Part shown: positions 62,188-64,000 of the stretch, in pieces
Layout of the letters: the number at the start of each line of letters is the position of its first letter
How positions within the stretch are numbered: the first letter of the stretch is position 1
DNA from: Streptomyces canus 299MFChir4.1
GTDB lineage: Bacteria > Actinomycetota > Actinomycetes > Streptomycetales > Streptomycetaceae
Reading direction: 5' to 3'
Assembly (NCBI RefSeq): GCF_000383615.1
Contig: NZ_KB911614.1
Span: forward strand, 1 to 64,000
Length of the DNA stretch: 64,000 nt
The notes under the pieces: model-generated
The model's database searches: none
Seen by the model: only the letters and a program-made list of their open reading frames with translations
What the model was told of the DNA's origin: nothing
Translations under genes and position numbers: made by a program

Positions 62188-63536
62188 CCACCCAGGCCAG
62201 GGGCCCCCGGGCCTTCGACTCCGGTGCCGAGGCCGGACGGGCCACCGACGCGATCCTCCGCGACACCCTGCACGGCACCCACCGCGGAGTCGTCGTCGAC
62301 TCCCCGCCCGGCGCCGGCAAGTCCACCCTCGTCGTCCGCGCGGCACTCGAACTGGCCGACGCGGGACGCCCGCTGATGGTGGTCGCACAGACGAACGCCC
62401 AGGTGGACGACCTGGTCCTCCGGCTCGCCGAGAAGAACCCCGAGCTGCCGGTGGGGCGGCTGCACAGCAGTGACGCCGACCCGTACGACAAGGCGCTGGA
62501 CGACCTGCCCCAGGTCCGCAAGTCGGCGAAGGCGGGTGATCTGACCGGGCTGCCCGTGGTGATCTCCACGGCCGCCAAGTGGGGGCATGTGAAGGCCGAC
62601 GAGCCCTGGGCGCACGCGATCGTCGACGAGGCGTACCAGATGCGCTCGGACGCGCTGCTGGCGGTGGCCGGACTGTTCGAGCGGGCGCTGTTCGTGGGCG
62701 ACCCCGGGCAGCTGGACCCGTTCGCGATCGTGGGCAGCGAGCAGTGGGCGGGGCTGTCGTACGACCCCTCGGCCTCGGCGGTGACGACCCTGCTGGCCCA
62801 CAACCCCGAGCTGCCCCAGCACCGGCTGCCGGTGTCCTGGCGGCTCCCCGCCTCGGCCGCGCCCCTGGTCTCGGACGCCTTCTACCCGTACACGCCCTTC
62901 CGCAGCGGGACCGGCCACGACGACCGCCGGCTCGCCTTCGCGGTCCCCTCGGACGGCTCCGGGCCCGACCGGGTCATCGACGCGGCGGCGGAGTCCGGCT
63001 GGGGACTGCTGGAGCTGCCGGCCCGCCACACCCCGCGCACGGACCCGGAGGCGGTACGGGCCGTCGCGAGCGTCGTACGGCGTCTTCTCGACCGGGGCGG
63101 GGCGGCCACGTCGGAGCGCTCACCGGACCCCTCGCCGCTGACGGCCGACCGCATCGCGGTGGGCACGGCGCACCGGGACCAGGCGGCGGCGGTCCGCGCG
63201 GCGCTGGCCGACCTCGGCGTCGCGGACGTCACCGTCGACACGGCGAACCGTCTCCAGGGCCGCGAGTACGACGTCACGGTCGTCCTCCACCCGCTCTCCG
63301 GCCGCCCCGACGCCACCGCCTTCCACCTGGAGACGGGCCGCCTGTGCGTGCTGGCCTCCCGGCACCGCCACGCCTGCATCGTGGTGTGCCGGGCGGGCGT
63401 GAGCGACCTGTTGGACGACTACCCGTCCACGGAACCGGTCCAGCTGGGAACGCTGGTGAAGTTCCCGGACGGCTGGGAGGCCAACCACGCGGTACTCGCA
63501 CGGCTGGCGGAACACCGGGTGGCGTGGCGGCCGTGA
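62184..63536 (+). CDS. SF1B (Upf1/Dna2-like) helicase
   Basis: The 450-residue ATPase shows all SF1 motifs: I PPGAGKST, Ia MVVAQTNAQVDDL, II IVDEAYQM, III FVGDPGQLDPFA, IV PVSWRLPAS, V TANRLQGREYDVTVV, VI LASRHRHACIVV. The DEAY and SRHRHA forms and the order fit the Upf1-like SF1B group that also contains the Dna2 motor. It lacks its own N-terminal nuclease or barrel domains; the upstream genes seem to supply these. GTG 62184 overlaps the upstream stop by 4 bases. Confidence 0.85.
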   Translation: MTTQARGPRAFDSGAEAGRATDAILRDTLHGTHRGVVVDSPPGAGKSTLVVRAALELADAGRPLMVVAQTNAQVDDLVLRLAEKNPELPVGRLHSSDADPYDKALDDLPQVRKSAKAGDLTGLPVVISTAAKWGHVKADEPWAHAIVDEAYQMRSDALLAVAGLFERALFVGDPGQLDPFAIVGSEQWAGLSYDPSASAVTTLLAHNPELPQHRLPVSWRLPASAAPLVSDAFYPYTPFRSGTGHDDRRLAFAVPSDGSGPDRVIDAAAESGWGLLELPARHTPRTDPEAVRAVASVVRRLLDRGGAATSERSPDPSPLTADRIAVGTAHRDQAAAVRAALADLGVADVTVDTANRLQGREYDVTVVLHPLSGRPDATAFHLETGRLCVLASRHRHACIVVCRAGVSDLLDDYPSTEPVQLGTLVKFPDGWEANHAVLARLAEHRVAWRP

Positions 63537-63654
63537 CGTAGGCCTCGGTATGTGCCGGAGGCGACCCGCCCCCTTGCACGGGCGCGGGACAATGGACGGT
63601 GGCCCTTCCACAGGCGGGCCGTCGGTACGGACGACGTACGAGGAGGATGAAGAC

Positions 63655-64000
63655 ATGGCGGAGCCCACGCCGCGTCGGAACGAACCGCGGCTGCGCCCCG
63701 CGCCCCTGCTGTTCGAGCCCACGCAGGTGGCCGACGACCCGGAGCACTTCTTCGACCTGGAGTCGATCGACGACCCGCGCGCGCTGCTGACCCGGTCCAC
63801 CGAGCTGGCGCAGGCTTTCCGCGCTGCGGCGGACCGTGCCGTGGAGTTCCAGGCGATGGCGGCGGCCCAGCTGGCCGATCCCCGGCGCTTCGACCGGCTC
63901 ACGACGGCGGACATCGCCGAGCGCGCCGAGTGGACCGAGGACTACGCGAAGAAGATGGTCGAGTTCGGCCGGGACCTGCTGCGCGGCGCGGAGGGCGGAG
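63655..64000 (+). CDS. Conserved hypothetical protein, 3' end beyond the window
   Basis: At least 115 codons are open to the window end. AGGAGGATGAAGAC precedes the ATG, an excellent ribosome site. The visible part is acidic and helical, with FEPTQVADDPEHFFDLESIDD and a long helix of Ala/Arg/Glu (LTRSTELAQAFRAAADRAVEFQ). No known motif is seen. It lies 118 bases after the helicase gene and is probably a separate unit. Confidence 0.7.
   Translation, partial: MAEPTPRRNEPRLRPAPLLFEPTQVADDPEHFFDLESIDDPRALLTRSTELAQAFRAAADRAVEFQAMAAAQLADPRRFDRLTTADIAERAEWTEDYAKKMVEFGRDLLRGAEGG

Noticed and set aside
59429..63536. CRISPR-Cas interpretation of the Cas4-like nuclease
   Set aside because: No CRISPR repeats or other cas genes lie nearby, and the partner is a Upf1/Dna2-type helicase rather than Cas1/Cas2 or Cas3.

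Overview
The window looks like core chromosome of a Streptomyces species. GC content is very high and codon use is strongly biased. Several landmark loci also occur together: the desferrioxamine cluster desEF-desABCD with iron boxes, adpA (bldH) with its in-frame TTA codon, orn, tRNA-His, and the cellobiose locus cebR/cebEFG/bglC with its 14-bp CebR palindromes. There is no rRNA, CRISPR array, prophage or plasmid backbone. The only mobile-type gene is one tnpB-family gene lying between cebR and cebE.

Layout. 1-2.2 kb: the 3' part of a secreted FG-GAP repeat protein and a secreted endonuclease I. 2.2-8.0 kb: a PucR-type regulator, divergent from a three-gene unit of Na+/solute symporter, agmatinase-family ureohydrolase and thiamine-diphosphate enzyme. 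This is probably for uptake and breakdown of a guanidino compound. 8.0-11.6 kb: a conserved protein of uncertain function, a TesB thioesterase, an acyl-CoA dehydrogenase and a TetR regulator. 11.6-17.3 kb: the leucine/isovalerate catabolic operon (carboxylase beta and alpha subunits, HMG-CoA lyase, acyl-CoA dehydrogenase), with two TetR-type operators in front. 17.3-24.5 kb: ferrioxamine-binding lipoprotein, siderophore-interacting reductase and desABCD, under two DmdR/IdeR iron boxes. 24.5-33.2 kb: DUF4429/SHOCT protein, Tat-exported phosphatase, a small conserved protein, glmS, a universal stress protein, a small membrane protein, adpA, orn and tRNA-His.

33.2-43.7 kb: LysR regulator with divergent NAD-dependent epimerase, a kinase-like protein, cebR, the solitary tnpB, cebEFG and bglC. 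43.7-50.3 kb: a minus-strand operon with its own sugar-binding protein and two permeases plus alpha- and beta-galactosidases. Neither sugar ABC system encodes an ATPase, so both probably use a shared MsiK-type ATPase encoded elsewhere. 50.4-59.5 kb: GH18 chitinase-like protein with a CBM2-type module, a two-component system, a small secreted protein, a spermidine-synthase-like protein, an NsdA-like TPR regulator, a histidine phosphatase and a PAP2-family membrane protein.

59.4-63.5 kb: three overlapping genes encoding a Cas4/RecB-like Fe-S nuclease, a large protein of unknown function and an SF1B (Upf1/Dna2-like) helicase. This looks like a split Dna2-type machine and is the least explained and most interesting system here. 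The window ends inside a small conserved protein of unknown function.

All family calls come from reading motifs and gene order by eye; no database search was run. Start codons were chosen from ribosome-binding sites and gene overlaps and are flagged where uncertain.
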